From the NCBI GenBank assembly GCA_027065515.1, contig JAMOOM010000135.1:1-37006 (forward strand): a DNA stretch of 37,006 nt, written 5' to 3'. Every line of letters starts with the position of its first letter. The stretch's first letter is position 1. The DNA is from Campylobacterales bacterium. GTDB taxonomy: Bacteria > Campylobacterota > Campylobacteria > Campylobacterales > Hydrogenimonadaceae. A program made the translations under genes and the position numbers. Below are positions 27,652 through 36,288 of the stretch, piece after piece. The notes beneath the pieces are model-generated. The model did not search any database. It was not told the origin of the DNA and was given only the letters and a program-made list of their open reading frames with translations.

Positions 27652-28149
27652 TCAGCGGTAGTTTCCGAAGTTGACGGGAAAATCTAGATCCAGAGATTTG
27701 AGATGAGCCATCACGGCTTGAAGATCATCGAGAGATTTTCCAGAGACCCTGATCTCGTCTCCCTGGATGGATGCCTGCACTTTCAGCTTCATCCCTTTGA
27801 TCTCTTTGACGATCTGTTTGGCATCTTCCTTGCCGATCGCATCCACGATCGAAAAAACTGCGCGCCTCGTTCCACCGCTCGCATCTTCACGGCTTATCTC
27901 TTTGAGTACCTTTGGATCGAGTCCGCGTTTGATTATTTTCCCCGTCAAAATGTCTATCAACGCGTCTAGCTTGTTGTCGCTCGAGCTTGTAACCGTTATG
28001 GTTTTGGCCTTCTCATTGAGATCGATCGACTTCGCAAGTCCTTTGAAATCATAACGGTTGTCCGCCTCTTTCTGTGCCTGGGATATAGCGTTTTTGATCT
28101 CTTGCATATCCGCCTTGGCAGTGATATCGAAACTGTGCTCTTTTGCCAT
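27652..28149 (-). CDS. yajQ: YajQ-family (DUF520) nucleotide-binding protein
   Basis: 165 aa; EHSFDITAKADMQEIKNAISQAQKEADNRYDFKG; KVQASIQGDEIRVSGKSLDDLQAVM. Confidence 0.93.
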   Translation of the reverse strand: MAKEHSFDITAKADMQEIKNAISQAQKEADNRYDFKGLAKSIDLNEKAKTITVTSSSDNKLDALIDILTGKIIKRGLDPKVLKEISREDASGGTRRAVFSIVDAIGKEDAKQIVKEIKGMKLKVQASIQGDEIRVSGKSLDDLQAVMAHLKSLDLDFPVNFGNYR

Positions 28150-28205
28150 CTTTATAGCCTCCTTCTATCTATCTGTCGTTTTTATTTTACACTTTTTGTG
28201 CTGAT

Positions 28206-29399
28206 TTAAGTGCATGTGCCTATTTTGGCCGCCCCTTTGCGGGCTATCTGGCGCAATGGCCATTTATAGCTCTTTTCGATCACCTTTTTCCCCAGCCATG
28301 CCGGCACTCCATAGATATGAAAATATCCGGTATCGATAATCGCATAGTGGCCTCCCAGTGCGATCGCCAGGCCTCGAAGCCGAATGTCGGCTTTTCGCAT
28401 CTGGACTCCTTTGAACTCGCGGATGATATTTTGGCCGGCCTGAGTGCCGCTTTGTTCGGCGCTTTGGGCAGTGGGCGGCACGGTACGCCCGCTCCTGTCT
28501 CTCAAATCGGCGGCATCTCCTATGACGAAAATATTTTCGCTATCTTTCGCCCGCAAATAATCATCCACCACGATCTGTCCGAGCCCATTCTTTTCGAATG
28601 GCAACTCCTGCACAAAAGGAGCCGCCATGATTCCTCCTGCAAAAACCATAAAATCGAAAGGAATATCTCTGCCGTCTTCCAGCCAGGCACGATCATGTTC
28701 GACCCGCTTCAGATGCGCGCCCAGATGGATAAGAACCCCAAGCTTCTCCAGCCGCCGGTGGCTTTTTTCGACCACCTGGCCGGGCAATCCTTTCAGTAGC
28801 GATCCGCTGACGAGATGAATCTTTAATTTACCGCAAGAAAGTGCGTTGGAACGGTAATACCGGTTGAAGTAGGCTTGCATTTCCGCAGCAATCTCCACTC
28901 CTGAAAGACCCCCTCCGACTACGAGGATACTGTAGTGGGCTTTGGCGTTTTCAGCGCTTTCTAGCCTCTGATAGAGCTCTTCTTCGAAAAACTGTTTTAG
29001 CCGAAAGGCGCCTGTGAGGCTCTTGACTCCTCTCGAACAGCTTCGCAACCCCTCCACGGACGGCAAAAAACGCGTCACAGCACCGGCGGCAACCACCAAA
29101 TAGTCGTAAGGGATCTTTTCGCCATCTTCACATATCAGCTCGTTTTTGTCCGGGTCCAGGGATTTGGCGACGGCATGTTTGAAAGAGATTCTATCGCCAA
29201 GGCCGGCACATAGCGATCTCAGCCCGATGATCGTTTCGTAAAAAGGAACTTTGCCCGCAATGAGATCGTAACCTTCCGTTTGAAGAAAGTGGTATGGATG
29301 CCTGTCGATGAGGGTAATGCGGATATGTGGATGTTTCGAAAGCTCTTTGAGGGCGCGAAGGCCGCCGTAGCTGCCTCCGACGATTACAACGTGGTGCAT
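28206..29399 (-). CDS. NDH-2-like FAD-dependent pyridine nucleotide-disulfide oxidoreductase
   Basis: 397 aa; VVIVGGSYGGLRALKEL; VVGGGLSGVEIAAEM; NIFVIGDAADL. Confidence 0.88.
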   Translation of the reverse strand: MHHVVIVGGSYGGLRALKELSKHPHIRITLIDRHPYHFLQTEGYDLIAGKVPFYETIIGLRSLCAGLGDRISFKHAVAKSLDPDKNELICEDGEKIPYDYLVVAAGAVTRFLPSVEGLRSCSRGVKSLTGAFRLKQFFEEELYQRLESAENAKAHYSILVVGGGLSGVEIAAEMQAYFNRYYRSNALSCGKLKIHLVSGSLLKGLPGQVVEKSHRRLEKLGVLIHLGAHLKRVEHDRAWLEDGRDIPFDFMVFAGGIMAAPFVQELPFEKNGLGQIVVDDYLRAKDSENIFVIGDAADLRDRSGRTVPPTAQSAEQSGTQAGQNIIREFKGVQMRKADIRLRGLAIALGGHYAIIDTGYFHIYGVPAWLGKKVIEKSYKWPLRQIARKGAAKIGTCT

Positions 29400-29451
29400 G
29401 GTGCGCCTCCGGTATTTTGGATTCTATTATACCGGAGTTTTTCTCGGACGG

Positions 29452-30084
29452 TTACGGCGCTTTGTGGCAGAACCACCAGTCGTAACATTCGTAGGTCTTG
29501 CATCGCTCTTCGGCCGTCTTGATATCAGTGGCGGGCGGGATGATGACGTGATCGCCGATCAGCTCGTTTTCGGGCCAGTTGGCCGGCGTGGCGACGCCAT
29601 CGGCATCGCTCTTTTGCAGCGCTTTGACGGCGCGGACGATCTCGTCGACATTGCGCCCGATCTCCTGCGGATAGTAGAGGATCGTTCGCGTCACACCATC
29701 CGGATCGATGATGAAGACCGCACGAACCGTGTTGCTCCCCTTGGCGGGATGCAGCATCCCAAGCGCTTCCGCGATGCGGTCGTTGGCCGTGATAATCGGG
29801 AACGTGATTTCGACATCCAGCTTCTCTTTGATCCAGTCGACCCACTTGATGTGGCTGAAGACCTGGTCGACCGAAAGGCCGACAAGCTGGCAATTTAGCG
29901 CATCAAATTGCTCTTTATGCTTCTGGAACGATACGAACTCGGTCGTACAGACCGGCGTAAAATCGGCGGGATGGCTGAAAAGGACCGTCCACTTTCCTTT
30001 CAAATCATCCGGCAAGCTCATCGGCCCGTGCGTCGTCTGAACCTCGATGGTCGGAAAACTTTCTCCAAGCAATGGTATAGACAT
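29452..30084 (-). CDS. 1-Cys peroxiredoxin (Prx6-like)
   Basis: 210 aa; [47 protein letters not shown]. Confidence 0.92.
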   Translation of the reverse strand: MSIPLLGESFPTIEVQTTHGPMSLPDDLKGKWTVLFSHPADFTPVCTTEFVSFQKHKEQFDALNCQLVGLSVDQVFSHIKWVDWIKEKLDVEITFPIITANDRIAEALGMLHPAKGSNTVRAVFIIDPDGVTRTILYYPQEIGRNVDEIVRAVKALQKSDADGVATPANWPENELIGDHVIIPPATDIKTAEERCKTYECYDWWFCHKAP

Positions 30085-30124
30085 ATCATACCTCCTTTAT
30101 ATCGGGATATTGTTTCCGTCGTCG

Positions 30125-30574
30125 TTATATCGTCAGATCGAGAATACGCATCGCTCTTTTCAATTCATCTTCACTGACAGTTTTGTCATCAGTCGAAAAC
30201 TCTTTGGCTACGTTGGCGAGTATATAGATCAGTGTACCCACGATTTCAGGAAGCTTGTTTTCCAGCTCCACCTCCATATCGCGGCCCAACGGAGGATGAA
30301 TCGCCAAACGATCGAGAATTGGTTTCAGCTCGAGAGCCTCTTCGAGCTCCTTAAATTTTTGCATAGACTCTTTCATCGCTTTGGTCAGCGGCATATCGCT
30401 GTACCAGATCACGTCACGGCCGTTGTAGCCTGCATTCTCGTTGGCCACGACGAGCATATCGTAAAGTTTCTGCTCTATCTTCTCTTCCACTTCCGGAACC
30501 TTGTTTTTGGCCAGCTGCAAGCCGGCGCCTTTTTTGAAGATCAACTCTATTTTGTATGCGCCTTCGGTCTTCAT
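30125..30574 (-). CDS. Predicted double histone-fold protein, DUF1931-like
   Basis: 149 aa; VEEKIEQKLYDMLVVANENAGYNGRDVIWYSDMPLTKAMKESMQKF and LPEIVGTLIYILANVAKEFSTDDKTVSEDELKRAMRIL: two helix-strand-helix histone-like units. Family recalled, not searched. Confidence 0.7.
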   Translation of the reverse strand: MKTEGAYKIELIFKKGAGLQLAKNKVPEVEEKIEQKLYDMLVVANENAGYNGRDVIWYSDMPLTKAMKESMQKFKELEEALELKPILDRLAIHPPLGRDMEVELENKLPEIVGTLIYILANVAKEFSTDDKTVSEDELKRAMRILDLTI

Positions 30575-31185
30575 TGTTCACTCTCCTTTGTGTTTTGTTG
30601 GTTCTCTTCTTTATCTTTATCTTTGGCTATATCGTCGTCGGAAACACTCTTCGCGCCAAGCCCGAACGCGATAAGCGTGATCCCGTCGAAAAAGAGGCTG
30701 ATACCCACGAACAACCCTACCAGCACGATCGAACTGAAAGGCCAGTCTATCATGAAAATGACAGCCAGCACAATCGAAAGGATCCCATTGACGATCATCA
30801 GCCACCACCCCTTGTTCGGTCTGTATTCCCAGCCGAACGAAAGGCTGGAGTAGGCATCGACAAGAAGATAGGCCGCCAACATTATACCGACTGCCGCCAC
30901 TCCTTCAAAAGGGAAAAAGAGCAAAAGGATGGCTGTAATGAGCGAAATGGCGGGTTTGAGCCATGCACTGAAAGAGTTTCTGTAGCTTTTCCATGTGATC
31001 ACACCCTGAACGATGGCGCTGAAAAGAAAGAGCCATGCCAGAAAATTGACAACTACCAGCGACATCAATGAGGGAGCGAAAACTCCAACCAGCCCCAGCA
31101 GAGCCATCAATATACCGGCTATAATCGTCTGGGTGCTGTACTTTTTAAGTGTCTCTTTGTCGAACATACGACCTACGATCGTCAT
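30571..31185 (-). CDS. hdeD: HdeD-family (DUF308) membrane protein
   Basis: 204 aa; six hydrophobic segments; GWWLMIVNGILSIVLAVIFMIDWP; ATGA overlaps on both sides. Confidence 0.85.
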   Translation of the reverse strand: MTIVGRMFDKETLKKYSTQTIIAGILMALLGLVGVFAPSLMSLVVVNFLAWLFLFSAIVQGVITWKSYRNSFSAWLKPAISLITAILLLFFPFEGVAAVGIMLAAYLLVDAYSSLSFGWEYRPNKGWWLMIVNGILSIVLAVIFMIDWPFSSIVLVGLFVGISLFFDGITLIAFGLGAKSVSDDDIAKDKDKEENQQNTKESEQ

Positions 31186-32069
31186 TTTTCACTCTTTTTG
31201 GTGTTGACAGCCTTGACGGCTTTTTCTTTGAACTCTTTTAGCTTCTTCATCAGATCCTCGAAGAGTTTTTCGGCTTTGTTGGGACCTTCGATCTCTTTTT
31301 CAATCTTTTCTATCGCATCGTCGAGTACTTTGTAGGTGGTATCGCTGCTGCTGGTATATCCCAGCGCTTTTGCGATCTTCAGCTCTTCTCTTGCTGCTTC
31401 GAGATGTTTCAGAGCCTGCGCTTTGTCGCTTTTGGCTATTTTGCTGGCCGCTTCGATCAGCGCCTGTGCCTTCAGAATCGGCAAAGGAATAACGATCTCG
31501 TTTTGCACCAGCGTGCCAAGCGCCATCTCGAGTACATCGCGAGCCTCTTTTGTCTTCCCTTCGTTGATATATTTAGCCGCGAGTTTAAGCGCTTGAGGGT
31601 AGGAGATCAGAGGCAGGTTTACTGTTACAATATCGATTTCGCTCTGAAGGGTATCGAGCAGCCGCCTGGCTTCTTGCACTTTCCCGACCACCAGCAGCTT
31701 TTTCACCGCATCGAGTGTCTCTTTTATACTCTTTAGATCGCCCAGATACTCTGTGGCGGTGATGACTGAATCGATCGGCAATAGTGCGGGCGCATCTTTG
31801 TGTGCAAGCACCACTTCGAGTTTACCAATCGCCTTTTCGAGATCTTTTTTGGCGCCATCTATATCTTTTTTATCGAGCTTGTCGAGGACATTTTGAGTCA
31901 ACATCACTGCGCTAACCGCCTCTTCAACGACGCCTATCTGCTGCTGTCGAGCCGTATCCTTGGCGCTTTGCACCGCTTTTTCACTCACCTGTGCAGATGT
32001 CTGCGAAGCGTAAACGCTGCCTGTAAACAACAGTGTCGCCGCTGCGAACGATATCAAAACTTTTTTCAT
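31182..32069 (-). CDS. YfdX-family periplasmic protein
   Basis: Signal peptide MKKVLISFAAATLLFTGSVYAS; helical repeat ALKHLEAAREELKIAKALGYTSS typical of YfdX. Confidence 0.78.
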   Translation of the reverse strand: MKKVLISFAAATLLFTGSVYASQTSAQVSEKAVQSAKDTARQQQIGVVEEAVSAVMLTQNVLDKLDKKDIDGAKKDLEKAIGKLEVVLAHKDAPALLPIDSVITATEYLGDLKSIKETLDAVKKLLVVGKVQEARRLLDTLQSEIDIVTVNLPLISYPQALKLAAKYINEGKTKEARDVLEMALGTLVQNEIVIPLPILKAQALIEAASKIAKSDKAQALKHLEAAREELKIAKALGYTSSSDTTYKVLDDAIEKIEKEIEGPNKAEKLFEDLMKKLKEFKEKAVKAVNTKKSEK

Positions 32070-32178
32070 CGAAAAACTCCTTTTTGGTTTTTGCTGGATT
32101 GGGCCCTGTAAGCATGGGCAAACTTTATTCTTTGAACTCAAGGAATTTTAGTATGAAACTATAGTATCGTTCTGCGAC

Positions 32179-33009
32179 TTAAGTGTCACTTTTACCGTGC
32201 TTGCGGTATTTTTCTATTTTTTTCGACGAAAGAAGGAAAAAAGGTATCAAAAAGAGCACCTCGAGGAGAATGGAGATAGCCACTACTTTCACAGTCCCGG
32301 CAGGATCATCGGTATAGGGCAGGCCGCCTGTATTCATGCCGAAAAAACCAGTCACCAGAGTCAGCGGAAGAAAGATCGCCGAGATGACTGTAAGAAAATA
32401 CATGTTGCGGTTCATTCTCTCGTCCACTTTGGCCCGATAGAAGTCGTATAGATTGTCGAGTTTCTCCATGGCGGCTTTCGCCAGGTCCCGGATACGCTCC
32501 ATATGCTCGAAAAGATCGGCAAATGCAAGCTCCCTGAATGCAGGATCGCTCTTTTTGCGATAACGGATAAAAAGCTCGAAAGCCAAAGCGGCGTGAAACA
32601 TCAAGCGGTGAATCAGTGAAATATCTTTTTTATAGGCGAGCCATCGCTGCATAAAGCTAGAAGAGAGTGGCCCTTCGTACAGGCTCTCTTCGAGCATCTC
32701 GATCTCGTAGTGATAGTGCTGGATCTCTTTTAGCAATCTATCGATCTTTCGATCCAGAAAATCGTGCATCTGCTCTATGGATCCCACGGATTGGAGATTT
32801 TGCAGTTCTCTGTCGAAACGAAAGCAACTCTTCTGCTTTATAACGAATGCATGAGACACAATCTCCAATCCATCGGGCCCGATTTCAGGAAGCCTGAGAA
32901 TCAAAACTGCATAATCGTCTCCCAACTCGAAATCGGATGGGTGGTTGATATTTTCGATATCTTCAAGCAACTCGGACGCTATCTGCATCTTGCTGGATTC
33001 ATCGCTCAT
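32179..33009 (-). CDS. CorA-family metal ion transporter
   Basis: 276 aa; FLPLTLVTGFFGMNTGGLPY (GMN motif) between two C-terminal TM segments. Confidence 0.92.
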   Translation of the reverse strand: MSDESSKMQIASELLEDIENINHPSDFELGDDYAVLILRLPEIGPDGLEIVSHAFVIKQKSCFRFDRELQNLQSVGSIEQMHDFLDRKIDRLLKEIQHYHYEIEMLEESLYEGPLSSSFMQRWLAYKKDISLIHRLMFHAALAFELFIRYRKKSDPAFRELAFADLFEHMERIRDLAKAAMEKLDNLYDFYRAKVDERMNRNMYFLTVISAIFLPLTLVTGFFGMNTGGLPYTDDPAGTVKVVAISILLEVLFLIPFFLLSSKKIEKYRKHGKSDT

Positions 33010-33688
33010 CTTCGGCCTTTTGGAGAAGTTTTTTCACATCGTTCACCGCCAATCTTTTGCGCTCTATATTCAAGATACCTTCACGCTTGAGCTGCTGCAG
33101 ATGGCGGTTCACCACGTGCCTTACCGTTCCTATCATCGAGGCGATCTCCTCGTGCGGGAGATTGTGCAAAAGCCCAAGGTGATGCTTTAAAGGGTCTTTG
33201 AAATTGAGGTTTTTCAAAATCAGCTTCATGAGCCTGGTGGATGTATCGTAAAGCGAAAGATCGGTCGCCAACTCTTCTATATGACGCATCTGTTTGGCGA
33301 GATACGGGAAAAAGACACGATTGAAAGCCGGATTCGTGTCCAGCCACTCTCTTACTTTTTCTATAGGGAGCTCCAAGGCTTTGACGCTGTCAATCGCTTC
33401 TGTCATAACTTCGTGCCGCTGCCCATCTAGGACGGTAATTACATCGAACATATCGTGAGGCCCGAGCAGGTAGAGTGTCTGCTCACGGTTGTTCTTTGGA
33501 TTGTACTGGTAAACCTTCAGTCGCCCCTCCAGGATAATGTAGAAGTGGCGCAAAGTATCGTCACTATCCATCGCCATAGATCTTTTGGGGTACTCCCTGA
33601 TGATACCGATGCGATTGATCTCCTCGACCAGCCTATCGCTTAGGCCATCGAATGGTTTGAGCTGTTTTTGTGTAAGATTCAACATCAA
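32999..33688 (-). CDS. Crp/Fnr-family transcriptional regulator
   Basis: 229 aa; cNMP-binding-like domain plus LPHEEIASMIGTVRHVVNRHLQQLKREGIL HTH. Confidence 0.9.
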   Translation of the reverse strand: MMLNLTQKQLKPFDGLSDRLVEEINRIGIIREYPKRSMAMDSDDTLRHFYIILEGRLKVYQYNPKNNREQTLYLLGPHDMFDVITVLDGQRHEVMTEAIDSVKALELPIEKVREWLDTNPAFNRVFFPYLAKQMRHIEELATDLSLYDTSTRLMKLILKNLNFKDPLKHHLGLLHNLPHEEIASMIGTVRHVVNRHLQQLKREGILNIERKRLAVNDVKKLLQKAEDER

Positions 33689-34392
33689 AAATCCAGTCCA
33701 AAACTGCCAAACTGCTCCATATTAGGGTCGTTATATCCAGATTGCACGCTCTTTGTGCGTAACATCAAAATATCGCTCTTTGGATCGATCCCCTGTGGGC
33801 AGACAGCTGTACACTCGCCGCACAGTGTGCAATCCCAAACCCCTTTGGCCTGAATCGCCTCGATCTTGCCCATAGGCTCGCCCTCTCTGGGATCTGCTAT
33901 ATATCGCCAGTCTCTTGTGAGCGCGAATGGGCCCAGAAACTGCGCATCGCTCTCATAGACGGGGCATGCGCTGTAGCACGAATGGCACAAAATACAGTCG
34001 CTTTGCAGCTCCGTACGCTTCTCTTCTTTTGGCGTGACGACAGCGTCGCTCCTGAAAGACTCCAGCCACGTTTTGGCACGCTTCAACGTATCGAACGCCG
34101 CCTTCTGATCCACCATCAGATCCTTCAAGATCGGAGCGAACCTTATGGGCTCGACAAGATCGCCTTCTTTGGGTTTGTAGCCGCAAGCGAGCCTCTCTTT
34201 GCCGTTGACCCGCACGCTGCAGCTTCCGCAGACGCTGCTTCTGCATCCTGAGCGGAAAGTGAGGGTAGGGTCTTTTTTCTCTTTGATCCATGCAAGCGCT
34301 TCCAGCAGCGTCAATCCATCGGGAATCTCCCACTCCTGCACCACGCTGCTTGGCTTTCGCATGGCATGATATCGTCTGATCCGTATCTTCAT
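33685..34392 (-). CDS. Fumarate reductase/succinate dehydrogenase iron-sulfur subunit
   Basis: 235 aa; 2Fe-2S CRSSVCGSCSVRVNGKERLAC; CILCHSCYSACP and CTLCGECTAVCP. Confidence 0.9.
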   Translation of the reverse strand: MKIRIRRYHAMRKPSSVVQEWEIPDGLTLLEALAWIKEKKDPTLTFRSGCRSSVCGSCSVRVNGKERLACGYKPKEGDLVEPIRFAPILKDLMVDQKAAFDTLKRAKTWLESFRSDAVVTPKEEKRTELQSDCILCHSCYSACPVYESDAQFLGPFALTRDWRYIADPREGEPMGKIEAIQAKGVWDCTLCGECTAVCPQGIDPKSDILMLRTKSVQSGYNDPNMEQFGSFGLDF

Positions 34393-34583
34393 CTTTTCGC
34401 CTTTTCATCATCGAAGCTTTTGGGCCGATGGGTTCTTGCTTCATCTTCGAGCTCCTCTCCATCGACGAGCTCCTCTTCGACCGTCTCTATCAGTTTCTCG
34501 ATATTTTCAAGTTTTCTCTTCGCTCTTTTCAGTTCATTTTCGAGCGCTTCGGCCGTCAAGCTCTCCTTTTTCGATTTTTCCAT
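34389..34583 (-). CDS. 64-aa coiled-coil small protein between the FrdA- and FrdB-type genes
   Basis: MEKSKKESLTAEALENELKRAKRKLENIEKLIETVEEELVDGEELEDEARTHRPKSFDDEKAKR; overlaps at both ends. Confidence 0.6.
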   Translation of the reverse strand: MEKSKKESLTAEALENELKRAKRKLENIEKLIETVEEELVDGEELEDEARTHRPKSFDDEKAKR

Positions 34584-34584
34584 C

Positions 34585-36198
34585 TTATGCCAATCCTTTG
34601 AATTCATTGCAGAGCGTGCCCGCCTCTTTCCATGCAAGCGAATGGACTCCGGCGAATTTTTCATCATCTTTTTTGGGGAAATCTTCGCGCTGGTGGGCCC
34701 CTCTGGATTCGTTGCGTCCGATGGCGGCTATCAAAACGACCTCGGCAAGCTCCACCATATTGCCAAATTCGATAAAATCCGTCAGGTTGGTATTGCACTC
34801 TTTGCTCTTATCGGCGATTCCCATGAACGGGAGCTCCTTTTGCATCTGGCGAATCACGGAGAGCACCCCTTTCAGCCCCATTTCGTTACGGATAATTCCT
34901 ACATTTCTATAGAAAATCTTCCCCATAAATTCACGCTTTTCATAAAAGTCGATCTGGTTGGTGAAGTGCCCGATCGCGGCGACGAAATTCCGATCCTTTT
35001 CGAACTGCTCGCTGGAAGCTGGCTTCACTTCACCGTGCGCTTTGGCGAAAGCTGCGGCATTTTCACCCGCTTCGCGCCCGAAAACTATCGTCTCGAGAAG
35101 CGAATTTCCCCCCAGCCGATTCGCTCCGTGCACGTGGGCGTTGGCACATTCGCCAGCTGCAAAAAGCCCATCTACGGCACTCATATGGCTCTCGTCGACC
35201 TCTATGCCTCCCATCGTGTAGTGGGCTACCGGTTTTATCGGTATCAGATCTTTTACAGGATCGACACCCTCGTAGAAACGGGCCAGCTTTCTCTCTTGTG
35301 GAAGATTCTCTTCTATGAACTCTTCTCCCAGATGGCGGATATCCAGATAGACACTCTCTCCACTCTCTATCTTTTCCCAGATCGCTTTGGCCACTACATC
35401 GCGCGGCTTGAGCTCATCGACAAAACGCTCGCCTGCTCCATCGAGCAGTTTGCCGCCTGCGCCCCTTGCACTCTCGCTGATCAAAATACCGCTTTTTTCA
35501 AGAGCCGTGGGGTGAAACTGTATAAATTCCATATCGCCGAGCACGCATCCTGCACGGATAGCTGCCGCTATACCATCGCCCGTGGTCGCTACCGAATTGG
35601 TGGTGAAACCGCGATACAGGCCGCTGTATCCTCCACTCGCTATGACGATGCTTTTTGCGCCGATCGCTTTCACTTCGCCACTTTTCATCTCTATCGCAGT
35701 CACGCCGAGCACGCGGGACTCTTCGACAATGAAGTTCAAAAGAAAATATTCATCCAGAAATTCCACTTCCGATTTGAGAGTGTTGTCGTAGAGTGTATGC
35801 AGAATTTTCAGACCCGTATAGTCCTGGGCATAGCAAGCGCGCGCCGCAGCCGCCCCTCCCAATCGTCGCTGCGCCACCCTGCCATCCTCGAGCCGGCTAA
35901 AGGGAGTCCCCAAACGATCCAGCCACTTCATCGCATCGGGGCCTTTTTCGCAAAGCCTGGAGATTCGCTTTTCATCGCCAAGCGTATCTGCCGATTTTAG
36001 CGTATCTGCTATATGTGACTGGACGGAATCTGGCGTGACATGGCCCAATGCGGCATTTATGCCTCCCTGCGCCATGGAAGTCTGTGAACGGGTTGGATAG
36101 TTTTTCCCTAGCACTGCCACTTTGGCGCCGGTATCGCGCGCAGCGAGCGCAGCGGAAAGTCCCGCCCCGCCACTGCCAATGATCAACACATCGTACAT
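34585..36198 (-). CDS. Fumarate reductase/succinate dehydrogenase flavoprotein subunit
   Basis: 537 aa; VLIIGSGGAGLSAALAA; AQGGINAALGH; QFHPTALE; HYTMGGIEVDE; HGANRLGGNSLLE. Confidence 0.9.
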   Translation of the reverse strand: MYDVLIIGSGGAGLSAALAARDTGAKVAVLGKNYPTRSQTSMAQGGINAALGHVTPDSVQSHIADTLKSADTLGDEKRISRLCEKGPDAMKWLDRLGTPFSRLEDGRVAQRRLGGAAAARACYAQDYTGLKILHTLYDNTLKSEVEFLDEYFLLNFIVEESRVLGVTAIEMKSGEVKAIGAKSIVIASGGYSGLYRGFTTNSVATTGDGIAAAIRAGCVLGDMEFIQFHPTALEKSGILISESARGAGGKLLDGAGERFVDELKPRDVVAKAIWEKIESGESVYLDIRHLGEEFIEENLPQERKLARFYEGVDPVKDLIPIKPVAHYTMGGIEVDESHMSAVDGLFAAGECANAHVHGANRLGGNSLLETIVFGREAGENAAAFAKAHGEVKPASSEQFEKDRNFVAAIGHFTNQIDFYEKREFMGKIFYRNVGIIRNEMGLKGVLSVIRQMQKELPFMGIADKSKECNTNLTDFIEFGNMVELAEVVLIAAIGRNESRGAHQREDFPKKDDEKFAGVHSLAWKEAGTLCNEFKGLA

Positions 36199-36288
36199 CG
36201 TCCATTCCTCTTTTTTGAAGCAATTATATCAAGGCCATCTCTAAAAACTCCTGTATGATATACTTTGAATACCTGAAGGAGGAGGACC

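Noticed and set aside
34366-36000. 544-aa plus-strand ORF
   Set aside because: Antisense of the FrdA-type gene and the 64-aa ORF; the sense product has clear flavoprotein motifs.
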